Of a DNA stretch of 64,000 nt, positions 36,789 to 47,533 are shown in pieces (the stretch's first letter is position 1; every line of letters starts with the position of its first letter). A program made the translations under genes and the position numbers. The notes under the pieces are model-generated. The model did no database searches and was not told the DNA's origin. It worked only from the letters and a program-made list of their open reading frames with translations. Source of the stretch: Bombus terrestris (Eukaryota; Arthropoda; Insecta; Hymenoptera; Apidae). Location of the stretch: positions 19,382,243-19,446,242 of the forward strand of contig NC_063277.1 in the NCBI RefSeq assembly GCF_910591885.1, written 5' to 3'.

Positions 36789-39700
36789 CTTTAACCGCCT
36801 GCTCCAATGTAACATAGGAAGAGCCAGACGGGCGCAGGACCTGCTTCTCCAGGCTATACGGGAGAATCGGGTCGCACTCGCTGTGGTGGCTGAACCATAC
36901 CGCGTCCCCGACGCCCCCAACTGGATCGGGGATCTGAACGGATCTACAGCCATAACATGGACGCCGGCGTTGTGTTCGCCCGGCGCCCTGCTGGATCGCG
37001 GTAACGGCTTCGTCGCCGTCGAGTGGAACGGGATCGCGATAGTGGGCATTTACGTCTCGCCCAACAGCGGAGTGGCCTCGTTCGGGGACTTCCTGGACGA
37101 GGTCGGTGACTGCGTTCGTAGATGCATGCCTCGTCAGGTACTCGTCCTTGGGGACTTCAACGCGCGCTCGTCGCAATGGGGGGACACCAGGACGGACTCC
37201 CGCGGAAGGATGCTGACAGACTGGGCCGCGACGCTCGGACTGGTCCTGGTGAACAGGGGCACAACTAGCACCTGCGTGGCGTGGAGGGGATCGTCCATCG
37301 TCGACGTTACCTGGGCTACCGCCGGGCTCTACCGAAAGATCCACGGATGGAGAGTGGCCGACAGAATGGAGACCTTATCGGACCACCTCTATATAATGAT
37401 GGAAATGGAGGGGGAGGCCGCCGCGCGCGACAGCGGTGCCCGACGACAACGAGAGGAGAACCGGTCCCGTCGACCACCACCACCCACACCTAGGTGGCGC
37501 TTGAAGGAGAGGGACAAGGACATGCTGCGGGCGGCGGTCACTGTCTCCGCCTGGAGCTGGGACGCACGGGGGGACAACACCACAACCCCCCCCACCACCA
37601 CCTCCACATTGGGCAGCGTCGACGAGGAGGCTGACGAACTCCACGGATACATGATCGCGGCATGCGACGCCTCTATGCCGCGCTCCGCCCCGGGAAACAG
37701 AGGCGACCGTTCCGTGTATTGGTGGACACCGGAAATAGCCGATATGCGGGCGGGTTGCATGCGGGCCCGGAGAAGATTCGTAAGGGCGCGTCGCCGCAGA
37801 CGGACACACGACGAGGAGGAGATCTCTCGCCGCTATGAAGAATACAGAGAGACGAGACGCGCTCTCCAACGGGAGATCAAACTAGCCAAGGCCCGGTGTT
37901 GGGATCGATTGATCGAATTGGTCGATTCAGATCCGTGGGGGAGGCCCTATCGCATCGTTACGAAGAAACTGCGACCTTCGGCCCCCCCGCTGACCGAAAA
38001 CATGGATCCGGCGTTACTGGACAACGTCATCGGGACTTTGTTCCCACGGCGGGACAACAACGAGACGTCCGCGCCAGCCCCTACCACCATCGACGGGACG
38101 GCGCCGACGGATTGGAACGAGGAACTTCGAGTGACTGAGGAAGAGTTGCTCGAAGCCGCGAAGAAGATGGCATCCCGCGACGTGGCGCCGGGTCCGGACG
38201 GGATCCCGGGCCGGGTCTGGACGGAGTCGATCGACACCTTGGCTCCCCGTTTGCGGCACCTGTTCTCCAGGTGCTTGAAGGAGGGCGCCTATCCTCGGGC
38301 GTGGCGCACGGCGAAACTCGTGCTGCTACGGAAGGAGGGTCGACCGCCGGACGCGCCATCGGCATACAGGCCGGTGTGTCTTCTCGACGAGGTGGGTAAA
38401 CTCTTCGAGAGGATCATAGTCGCCCGCCTGGAGGCACACATGGAGAGACGGATTCCCGGATGGCACGATAGCCAATTTGGATTTCGCCGGGGCCGCTCGA
38501 CCGTGGACGCGGTAAAGAGGCTGAGATCCATGGCGGAGGACATGGTCGCGCGAGAAGGGGTGGCGGTAGCCGTCTCCTTGGACATCTCCAACGCTTTCAA
38601 TAGCATTCCTTGGAGCAGGATCGTGGAGGCGCTGCGACACTTCGAGTCCCCGCCATACCTCGTTAGGGTGATTCAGGCCTATCTGAACGATAGGTGGATC
38701 ACCTACACAGGCAGAAACGGCGTGAAGGAGCGAAGACCGGTGGAGCGCGGCGTGCCGCAGGGCTCGGTACTCGGACCGATTCTGTGGATCACCGCCTATG
38801 ACTCGGTCCTCCGAAGTCCCATGCCGCCGGGGGCTGGCATGATATGCTACGCGGATGACACGCTGGTGCTGGCCAGCGGACGATGGTGGAACGACGCCGC
38901 ATGCCTGACTGAGACCGCCGTGGCATGCGCGGTGCACGCCATTCGAAGACTCGGCTTGAGCGTGTCGCCGGCGAAATCGGAAGCCCTGTGGTTCTACGAC
39001 CAACGACGCAGAGGAACGCCGCCTGCGGATCTGTCGACTATAGTCATCGACGGAGAAGAGGTCCCCGTGGGACACCGGATGAAGTACTTGGGCTTGATCG
39101 TCGACAGTAAGTGGACGTTCGAGCCACACTTTGAGTACTTAGCCCCGAAAGTAACGGCCGCAGCCAACGCGCTGTGCGGCCTTTTACCTAACATCGGCGG
39201 GGCAGGATTGGGAGTCCGCAGGCTCTACGAAGGAGTGATCAGGTCACGAGTCCTTTACGGAGCGCCCGTATGGGCCGATGATCTGGCGGTGAGCCGGCGT
39301 AACCGGACTCTGGTGAGAAGGCTCCACAGGACGATCGCCATCCGGGCAGCGAGGGGATACAGGACGGTGTCCTACGCGACAGCGACCGTGCTGGCCGCGT
39401 CCCCCCCCGTTCGAGCTACAGGCCCTTGCCCTTCGCCGGGTGTACGAACACCGGAGGGCCGCGACCTTGGACCGACGTGCCACGCCGACGGCACCAACCG
39501 TGGACGTTCGGGAGGAAACAAGACTAGAAGCATGGGAGCGGTGGCACTCGCAGCTGTTGGAAGAGGATGCGATGCGCCCTCATCGGGCCGTCCGCGCCGT
39601 CCTGCCCAACTGGGACAAGTGGAGAGACAAAGGCGGGGTCCCGCTCACATTCAGGACGACTCAGGTGCTCACCGGCCACGGGGTGTTCGGCGATTACCTG

Positions 39701-40027
39701 CTCAAGATCCGGCGAGAGGTGACGACCATCTGTCACCACTGTGGGGAGGAGGAGGACACGGCGCGGCACACGCTGGAGGCTTGCCCGGCGTGGGAGGTAC
39801 CGCGACGTGTCTTACGACTCGAGATCGGCGAGAGATTGGCCCCCGAGACGCTCATCGAAGCTATGCTCAGGGGGCCCCAGGAGTACAGAGCCGTCCGCAC
39901 CTTCTGCGAGCAAGTTATGCTCGTGAAGGAGCGGGCGGAGAGAGAAAGAGAGAAAGCCCAGCATACCAGCAGGGCGCGGCAACAAGGAGTCTCCGCGCGT
40001 CACGGACCGGCGGTACCGCCGCCGTGA
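36754..40027 (+). pseudogene. ORF2 endonuclease and reverse transcriptase, E6, frameshifted
   Basis: Endonuclease and RT (through YADD and the thumb) are intact and in frame. At 39401-39408 a run of eight C replaces the seven C of other copies. The normal frame resumes only as a separate stretch to the usual stop at 40025-40027, so the C-terminal CCHC finger is out of frame. The shifted frame stays open to 40101 with an unrelated tail, giving about 1115 codons. The run is a homopolymer, so a sequencing error is possible. Confidence 0.85.
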
Positions 40028-40300
40028 ATCGCGCCCAAGGAGTCATCAAGGAAGTAACAAGACCCAAGGAAAGGGGCGCTAGGGGGCGTGGTCCCCCCTG
40101 ACGGCCCCGATCTTCTGTCTAACAAGGAAGTCTCCCGCCCAGCAGGGAGATAGACGGCGAGGAGCGCTTGGTAGTATTCGCAAGAGACCCTGAGCCCTCC
40201 TCGAACAGCCGTCTGGAAGACCACCGTGGAGTTTTAGTCGGTAAGAGTCCGACACTTCCCATGCTGCTCGCAGCTGGGAGTCCATGAGGATTTCTCCACG

Positions 40301-40330
<30 letters not shown>

Positions 40331-40332
<2 letters not shown>

Positions 40333-40558
40333 TTGGGGTTAGGTTGGGGTTAGGTTGGGGTTAGGTTGGGGTTAGGTTGGGGTTAGGTTGGGGTTAGGTT
40401 GGGGTTAGGTTGGGGTTAGGTTGGGGTTAGGTTGGGGTTAGGTTGGGGTTAGGTTGGGGTTAGGTTGGGGTTAGGTTGGGGTTAGGTTGGGGTTAGGTTG
40501 GGGTTAGGTTGGGGTTAGGTTGGGGTTAGGTTGGGGTTAGGTTGGGGTTAGGTTGGGG
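40331..40558 (+). repeat. Telomeric repeat block 9
   Basis: 228 bp of regular TTAGGTTGGGG between E6 and E7. Confidence 0.97.
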
Positions 40559-40861
40559 AGCATGAGGCGGGCATGGGTTCTCGGGGCGTAGGACCACCCC
40601 CCGGGAAACCCCGATGGATCTGATGTTCCCCTATAGTCGGGTGGCGGCCGGTCGGGGCCTCGGGTACCCGTCAGGTCGCTGATCCGGTGCGAGGAACTTC
40701 GGAGAAGTTGGTGGGCCCATGCCTGTCAAGACCACTCACCTCACCTTCTCGTGGGGCTCCCTGTCACCCTGCTCCGGACTCTCCGGGACAGGGTGCGAAA
40801 GAGTGAGTGGCACCAGGACAGATTCCCGATGACGACCCGGCGAGAAACAACTTCATTCACC

Positions 40862-43012
40862 ATGGAAGGCACAACAGATAGGAGAAACACGTACAGTACA
40901 GGGGAGGGAGACCCCAGTACCGGCGTAGTCGGGGGTAGTCAAGTGGGCCCCACTACGTCGTCAACATACGACCACGGCCGCTCGGGGGTGGGCCGCCAGG
41001 CCCCCGAACGTGTTACCACGCCTGGCGAAGCGAGAAGTCTATTCTCGGAAGAATACATGGAGACATCGAGAACTCCGAGGACGAGAAGCGGGTGCCGGGC
41101 GGGCAGCGTTTTCCTTGCGCCGGCCCCGTCAGACGGAGCAACAACAATAACAACATCCGCTGCGGGAGGATCGCGGGAGCGAGCGAGGTCGGACGACGAA
41201 GAATCGGTAGCCTCGTTCGCGTCTCGCTCATCACTGGCATCAATCGCATCCAGGGGGAAGAAGAGGAGACTGGCGACAACAGCCACCTTGGAAGTCTCCG
41301 AAGATCTGGAGATACAAGTGAGGACGAGTTCGGCCGCGGACGTCAGCGCGGAATTAACGAGACACGTGTCCGAGATCATGAAGGTGGCGACCACATCGTC
41401 CAACCTCAAGGGCACGTACGTCAAAGCGCTGAAGGAAGCGGCAAGCTATATCTCGGCCGCATGGAAGAGCGAGGCCCCGCGAAGGAGAGAACAAGCGGGC
41501 AGCAGCGGCAACAACGCGGCGATGAGGCTGGTGGAGGCGAGACTGTCCGCGTTGGAGGAGGAGAACGCCGCCCTTAGGAGAGAGCTGGCAAGGAGGTCTA
41601 TGCCCGCGATCGAAGGCCTGCGGGGCGGCGGTGCCGACACGGACCGCCCACGGGTCGAGGCTGCAACCCAAGAAGCGCGACTCGACGCCCTCGAGAGAAA
41701 GCTAGAAGAGTTGGGTCCCTCCATAACGAAGATGGTGGAGAGACAACTCGGGAGTCTATTGAAGCCGCAGCAGCAACAACAACAACAGCTGCAACAACAG
41801 CGGCAGCAGCAACAAAGCACTCCCGAAACCCGACGGAGCGCGGAATACTCCGCTACTCGCCCCCCCGCCCGCGCAGATCCCACGCCGCCCCCAAGGACTC
41901 GGGAGGACGGCGGGTGGAGCGTGGTGGTAGGGAGAAAAAGTAAGATGGGGCAGAGGAACATCGCCGAAAGGAAGCTGGACGCCGCTGGAGGAGAGGAGAA
42001 GTCCCGGCCACCAGCGACTGTCCAAAAACCGTGGGCAGATAGGATGGGAGGCGCGCCGAAATCGGGCAGCGGTGGCACCGTTAAAAAGCCATTCAGGAAG
42101 GAAAAGACGTCGCCAACAGTCAAGCTCCCTCGCGCACCGAGTACATCCGCGGTAACACTGACGCTAAGCGAGGGAGCCAACATGTCGTATGCCGACGTCG
42201 TAACGACGGCCAGAAGAGCTATCCCCCTCGGCGAGATAGGCGTGCAGGCCGTCACGATGAAGAAGGCGGTGACGGGCGCCATCGTCATCAGAGTCCCGAG
42301 GGACAAGGACAGAGAAAAGGCGTCGATCCTTGCGACGCGCCTGGCAGACGTTCTGGACCCGACCAAGGTAAGGGTCGGAACTCCCACGATCAAAGCCGAG
42401 CTGAGGGTCACCAATGTGGACATCTCAATGGGCAAGGAGGAGCTGCGTCAGGCTCTGGCCTTGGCCGCGGGATGCAGCAGCGAGGATGTTCGGATCGGCG
42501 AGATCGGCGTCTCCAGGGGCGGACTCGGATCGGCATGGGTCAGGTGTCCGGCGGCCGGTGCCCGCAAGCTAGCTCAGGCGGGCAGGGTGGTCTTGGGGTG
42601 GTCTATCGCGAGGGTCTCTGCCATACCGAAGAGACCCTTACAGTGCTTCAAGTGCCTGGAGTTGGGGCACGTACGGGCAACTTGCACGTCCGCCGAGGAT
42701 AGAAGCCGTCTTTGCTACAGGTGCGGTGAAAGCGGGCACCGCGCCAGGGGATGTCCCGCTTTGGCGCCGAAATGTCCCTTATGCGAGCGGCTGGGAGCTC
42801 CATCCGGACACAGGATGGGCGGAGTGGCATGTGCCCCCCCGAAAATCAAGAGAAGTAAGGAGCAGCTTACCCGTCGGTCTGCCGCCGCCGCCGACACCGT
42901 TATCACTACCATCGCCGGCGGCAACGAGAACTACGGCGGAAACGCTACCGGGGCGGAGTCACCATCAGCAGTGACGAGTGGCCGGGAGGAGGCCATGGAG
43001 CTGGCGGAGTAA
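40862..43012 (+). CDS. ORF1 gag-like zinc-knuckle protein, E7
   Basis: An intact 716-residue K-subgroup protein (260T, 301K, 413K, 462Q, 539S, 577V, 667E). A private Pro to Thr change (ADPTPPP) lies in the proline-rich linker. Unlike E2 and E9 it keeps VVVGRK and RRSAAAAD. Zinc knuckles are unchanged. Confidence 0.9.
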   Translation: MEGTTDRRNTYSTGEGDPSTGVVGGSQVGPTTSSTYDHGRSGVGRQAPERVTTPGEARSLFSEEYMETSRTPRTRSGCRAGSVFLAPAPSDGATTITTSAAGGSRERARSDDEESVASFASRSSLASIASRGKKRRLATTATLEVSEDLEIQVRTSSAADVSAELTRHVSEIMKVATTSSNLKGTYVKALKEAASYISAAWKSEAPRRREQAGSSGNNAAMRLVEARLSALEEENAALRRELARRSMPAIEGLRGGGADTDRPRVEAATQEARLDALERKLEELGPSITKMVERQLGSLLKPQQQQQQQLQQQRQQQQSTPETRRSAEYSATRPPARADPTPPPRTREDGGWSVVVGRKSKMGQRNIAERKLDAAGGEEKSRPPATVQKPWADRMGGAPKSGSGGTVKKPFRKEKTSPTVKLPRAPSTSAVTLTLSEGANMSYADVVTTARRAIPLGEIGVQAVTMKKAVTGAIVIRVPRDKDREKASILATRLADVLDPTKVRVGTPTIKAELRVTNVDISMGKEELRQALALAAGCSSEDVRIGEIGVSRGGLGSAWVRCPAAGARKLAQAGRVVLGWSIARVSAIPKRPLQCFKCLELGHVRATCTSAEDRSRLCYRCGESGHRARGCPALAPKCPLCERLGAPSGHRMGGVACAPPKIKRSKEQLTRRSAAAADTVITTIAGGNENYGGNATGAESPSAVTSGREEAMELAE

Positions 43013-46000
43013 CTTCAACCGCCTGCTCCAATGTAACATAGGAAGAGCCAGACGGGCGCAGGACCTGCTTCTCCAGGCTATACGGGAGAATCGGGTCGCA
43101 CTCGCTGTGGTGGCTGAACCATACCGCGTCCCCGACGCCCCCAACTGGATCGGGGACCTGAACGGATCAACAGCCATAACATGGACGCCGGCGTTGTGTT
43201 CGCCCGGCGCCCTGCTGGATCGCGGTAACGGCTTCGTCGCCGTCGAGTGGAACGGGATCGCGATAGTGGGCATTTACGTCTCGCCCAACAGCGGAGTGGC
43301 CTCGTTCGGGGACTTCCTGGACGAGGTCGGTGACTGCGTTCGTAGATGCCTGCCTCGTCAGGTACTCGTCCTTGGGGACTTCAACGCGCGCTCGTCGCAA
43401 TGGGGGGATACCAGGACGGACTCCCGCGGCAGAATTCTGACAGACTGGGCCGCGACGCTCGGGCTGATTCTGGTGAACAGGGGCACAACTAGCACCTGCG
43501 TGGCGTGGAGGGGATCGTCCATCGTTGACGTTACCTGGGCTACCGCCGGGCTCTACCGAAAGATCCACGGATGGAGAGTGGCCGACAGAATGGAGACCTT
43601 ATCGGACCACCTCTATATAATGATGGAAATGGAGGGGGAGGCCGCCGCCTGCGACAGCGGTGCCCGACGACAACGAGAGGAGAACCGGTCCCGTCGACCA
43701 CCACCATCCACACCTAGGTGGCGCTTGAAGGAGAGGGACAAGGACATGCTGCGGGCGGCGGTCACTGTCTCCGCCTGGAGCTGGGACGCACGGGGGGACA
43801 ACACCACAACCCCCCCCACCACCACCTCCACATTGGGTAGCGTCGACGAGGAGGCTGACGAACTCCACGGATACATGATCGCGGCATGCGACGCCTCTAT
43901 GCCGCGCTCCGCCCCGGGAAACAGAGGCGACCGTTCCGTGTATTGGTGGACACCGGAAATAGCCGATATGCGGGCGGGTTGCATGCGGGCCCGGAGAAGA
44001 TTCGTAAGGGCGCGTCGCCGCAAACGGACACACGACGAGGAGGAGATCTCTCGCCGCTATGAAGAATACAGAGAGACGAGACGCGCTCTCCAACGGGAGA
44101 TCAAACTAGCCAAGGCCCGGTGTTGGGATCGATTGATCGAATTGGTCGATTCAGATCCGTGGGGGAGGCCCTATCGCATCGTTACGAAGAAACTGCGACC
44201 TTCGGCCCCCCCGCTGACCGAAAACATGGATCCGGCGTTACTGGACAACGTCATCGGGACTTTGTTCCCACGGCGGGACAACAACGAGACGTCCGCGCCA
44301 GCCCCTACCACCATCGACGGGACGGCGCCGACGGATTGGAACGAGGAACTTCGAGTGACTGAGGAAGAGTTGCTCGAAGCCGCGAAGAAGATGGCATCCC
44401 GCGACGTGGCGCCGGGTCCGGACGGGATCCCGGGCCGAGTCTGGACGGAGTCGATCGAAACCTTGGCTCCCCGTTTGCGGCACCTGTTCTCCAGGTGCCT
44501 GAGGGAGGGCGCCTATCCTCGGGCGTGGCGCACGGCGAAACTCGTGTTGCTACGGAAGGAGGGTCGACCGCCGGACGCGCCATCGGCATACAGGCCGGTG
44601 TGTCTTCTCGACGAGGTGGGTAAACTCTTCGAGAGGATCATAGTCGCCCGCCTGGAGGCACACATGGAGAGACGGATTCCCGGATGGCACGATAGCCAAT
44701 TTGGATTTCGCCGGGGCCGCTCGACCGTGGACGCGGTAAAGAGGCTGAGATCCATGGCGGAGGACATGGTCGCGCGAGAAGGGGTGGCGGTAGCCGTCTC
44801 CTTGGACATCTCCAACGCTTTCAATAGCATTCCTTGGAGCAGGATCGTGGAGGCGCTGCGACACTTCGAGCCCCCGCCATACCTCGTCAGGGTGATTCAG
44901 GCCTATCTGAACGATAGGTGGATCACCTACACAGGCAGAAACGGCGTGAAGGAGCGAAGACCGGTGGAGCGCGGCGTGCCGCAGGGCTCGGTACTCGGAC
45001 CGATTCTGTGGATCACTGCCTATGACTCGGTCCTCCGAAGTCCCATGCCGCCGGGGGCTGGCATGATATGCTACGCGGATGACACGCTGGTGCTGGCCAG
45101 CGGACGATGGTGGAACGACGCCGCATGCCTGACTGAGACCGCCGTGGCATGCGCGGTGCACGCCATTCGAAGACTCGGCTTGAGCGTGTCGCCGGCGAAA
45201 TCGGAAGCCCTGTGGTTCTACGACCAACGACGCAGAGGAGCGCCGCCTGCGGAGCTGTCGACTATAGTCATCGACGGAGAAGAGGTCCCTGTGGGACACC
45301 GGATGAAGTACTTGGGCTTGATCGTCGACAGTAAGTGGACGTTCGAGCCACACTTTGAGTACTTAGCCCCGAAAGTAACGGCCGCAGCCAACGCGCTGTG
45401 CGGCCTTTTACCTAACATCGGCGGGGCAGGATTGGGAGTCCGCAGGCTCTACGAAGGAGTGATCAGGTCACGAGTCCTTTACGGAGCGCCCGTATGGGCC
45501 GATGATCTGGCGGTGAGCCGGCGTAACCGGACTCTGGTGAGAAGGCTCCACAGGACGATCGCCATCCGGGCAGCGAGGGGATACAGGACGGTGTCCTACG
45601 CGACAGCGACCGTGCTGGCCGCGTCCCCCCCGTTCGAGCTACAGGCCCTTGCCCTTCGCCGGGTGTACGAACACCGGAGGGCCGCGACCTTGGACCGACG
45701 TGCCACGCCGACGGCACCAACCGTGGACGTTCGGGAGGAAACAAGACTAGAAGCATGGGAGCGGTGGCACTCGCAGCTGTTGGAAGAGGATGCGATGCGC
45801 CCTCATCGGGCCGTCCGCGCCGTCCTGCCCAACTGGGACAAGTGGAGAGACAAAGGCGGGGTCCCGCTCACATTCAGGACGACTCAGGTGCTCACCGGCC
45901 ACGGGGTGTTCGGCGATTACCTGCTCAAGATCCGGCGAGAGGTGGCGACCATCTGTCACCACTGTGGGGAGGAGGAGGACACGGCGCGGCACACGCTGGA

Positions 46001-46250
46001 GGCTTGCCCGGCGTGGGAGGTACCGCGACGTGTCTTACGACTCGAGATCGGCGAGAGATTGGCCCCCGAGACGCTCATCGAAGCTATGCTCAGGGGGCCC
46101 CAGGAGTACAGAGCCGTCCGCACCTTCTGCGAGCAAGTTATGCTCGTGAAGGAGCGGGCGGAGAGAGAAAGAGAGAAAGCCCAGCATACCAGCAGGGCGC
46201 GACAACAAGGAGTCTCCGCGCGTCACGGACCGGCGGTACCGCCGCCGTGA
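42978..46250 (+). CDS. ORF2 endonuclease and reverse transcriptase, E7
   Basis: An intact 1090-residue frame, AUG-less at the start, with K-subgroup markers from end to end. Private changes are Met to Ile (GRILTDW) within the endonuclease, Asp to Glu (SIETLAP), Ser to Pro (HFEPPPY) in the RT palm region and Thr to Ala (RRGAPPAE). The endonuclease triad region, YADD and CCHC finger are intact. Confidence 0.92.
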   Translation: MAGRRPWSWRSNFNRLLQCNIGRARRAQDLLLQAIRENRVALAVVAEPYRVPDAPNWIGDLNGSTAITWTPALCSPGALLDRGNGFVAVEWNGIAIVGIYVSPNSGVASFGDFLDEVGDCVRRCLPRQVLVLGDFNARSSQWGDTRTDSRGRILTDWAATLGLILVNRGTTSTCVAWRGSSIVDVTWATAGLYRKIHGWRVADRMETLSDHLYIMMEMEGEAAACDSGARRQREENRSRRPPPSTPRWRLKERDKDMLRAAVTVSAWSWDARGDNTTTPPTTTSTLGSVDEEADELHGYMIAACDASMPRSAPGNRGDRSVYWWTPEIADMRAGCMRARRRFVRARRRKRTHDEEEISRRYEEYRETRRALQREIKLAKARCWDRLIELVDSDPWGRPYRIVTKKLRPSAPPLTENMDPALLDNVIGTLFPRRDNNETSAPAPTTIDGTAPTDWNEELRVTEEELLEAAKKMASRDVAPGPDGIPGRVWTESIETLAPRLRHLFSRCLREGAYPRAWRTAKLVLLRKEGRPPDAPSAYRPVCLLDEVGKLFERIIVARLEAHMERRIPGWHDSQFGFRRGRSTVDAVKRLRSMAEDMVAREGVAVAVSLDISNAFNSIPWSRIVEALRHFEPPPYLVRVIQAYLNDRWITYTGRNGVKERRPVERGVPQGSVLGPILWITAYDSVLRSPMPPGAGMICYADDTLVLASGRWWNDAACLTETAVACAVHAIRRLGLSVSPAKSEALWFYDQRRRGAPPAELSTIVIDGEEVPVGHRMKYLGLIVDSKWTFEPHFEYLAPKVTAAANALCGLLPNIGGAGLGVRRLYEGVIRSRVLYGAPVWADDLAVSRRNRTLVRRLHRTIAIRAARGYRTVSYATATVLAASPPFELQALALRRVYEHRRAATLDRRATPTAPTVDVREETRLEAWERWHSQLLEEDAMRPHRAVRAVLPNWDKWRDKGGVPLTFRTTQVLTGHGVFGDYLLKIRREVATICHHCGEEEDTARHTLEACPAWEVPRRVLRLEIGERLAPETLIEAMLRGPQEYRAVRTFCEQVMLVKERAEREREKAQHTSRARQQGVSARHGPAVPPP

Positions 46251-46544
46251 ACGCGCCCAAGGAGCCATCAAGGAAGTAACAAGACCCAAGGAAAGGGGCG
46301 CTAGGGGGCGTGGTCCCCCCTGGCGGCCCCGATCTTCTGTCTAACAAGGAAGTCTCCCGCCCGGAAGGGAGATAGACGGCGAGGAGCGCTTGGTAGTATT
46401 CGCAAGAGACCCTGAGCCCTTCTCGAACAGCCGTCTGGAAGACCACCGTGGAGTTTTAGTCGGTAAGAGTCCGACACTTCCCATGCTGCTCGCAGCTGGG
46501 AGTCCATGAGGATTTCTCCACGAAAAAAAAAAAAAAAAAAAAAA

Positions 46545-47230
46545 GGTTGGGGTTAGGTTGGGGTTAGGTTGGGGTTAGGTTGGGGTTAGGTTGGGGTTAG
46601 GTTGGGGTTAGGTTGGGGTTAGGTTGGGGTTAGGTTGGGGTTAGGTTGGGGTTAGGTTGGGGTTAGGTTGGGGTTAGGTTGGGGTTAGGTTGGGGTTAGG
46701 TTGGGGTTAGGTTGGGGTTAGGTTAGGTTGGGGTTAGGTTGGGGTTAGGTTGGGGTTAGGTTGGGGTTAGGTTGGGGTTAGGTTGGGGTTAGGTTGGGGT
46801 TAGGTTGGGGTTAGGTTGGGGTTAGGTTGGGGTTAGGTTGGGGTTAGGTTGGGGTTAGGTTGGGGTTAGGTTGGGGTTAGGTTTGGGGTTAGGTTGGGGT
46901 TAGGTTGGGGTTAGGTTGGGGTTAGGTTGGGGTTAGGTTGGGGTTAGGTTGGGGTTAGGTTGGGGTTAGGTTGGGGTTAGGTTGGGGTTAGGTTGGGGTT
47001 AGGTTGGGGTTAGGTTGGGGTTAGGTTGGGGTTAGGTTGGGGTTAGGTTGGGGTTAGGTTGGGGTTAGGTTGGGGTTAGGTTGGGGTTAGGTTGGGGTTA
47101 GGTTGGGGTTAGGTTGGGGTTAGGTTGGGGTTAGGTTGGGGTTAGGTTGGGGTTAGGTTGGGGGTTAGGTTGGGGTTAGGTTGGGGTTAGGTTGGGGTTA
47201 GGTTGGGGTTAGGTTGGGGTTAGGTTGGGG
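46545..47230 (+). repeat. Telomeric repeat block 10, 686 bp with three variant units
   Basis: Long array of TTAGGTTGGGG. Variants are TTAGGTTAGG at 46718-46727, an extra T (GTTTGGGG) at about 46881-46888, and five G instead of four at 47160-47164. Confidence 0.97.
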
Positions 47231-47533
47231 AGCATGAGGCGGGCATGGGTTCTCGGGGCGTAGGACCACCCCCCGGGAAACCCCGATGGATCTGATGTTC
47301 CCCTATAGTCGGGTGGCGGCCGGTCGGTGCCTCTGGTACCCGTCAGGTCGCTGATCCGGTGCGAGGAACTTCGGAGAAGTTGGTGGGCCCATGCCTGTCA
47401 AGACCACTCACCTCACCTTCTCGTGGGGCTCCCTGTCACCCTGCTCCGGACTCTCCGGGACAGGGTGCGAAAGAGTGAGTGGCACCAGGACAGATTCCCG
47501 ATGACGACCCGGCGAGAAACAACTTCATTCACC

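Larger units (their letters stand above)
34335..40330 (+). mobile_element. Telomere-specific R1-clade LINE, copy E6, ORF2 frameshifted
   Basis: Body 5966 bp plus a 30-nt poly(A) (40301-40330). The two extra bases relative to every intact copy are one C in a C-run in ORF2 (39401-39408, eight C against seven) and one T just after the ORF2 stop (about 40028). R subgroup with ORF2 250L and 763I. Confidence 0.95.
40559..46544 (+). mobile_element. Telomere-specific R1-clade LINE, copy E7, full length
   Basis: Body 5964 bp plus a 22-nt poly(A) (46523-46544). K subgroup throughout, including the 3' UTR variants shared with E2 (here GGAAGGG and CCCTTCTC). The leader has two T to G changes (GGGGCCTCGGG), which remove the upstream in-frame GTG present in the other copies. 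That supports an ATG start for ORF1. Both frames are open. Confidence 0.95.
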
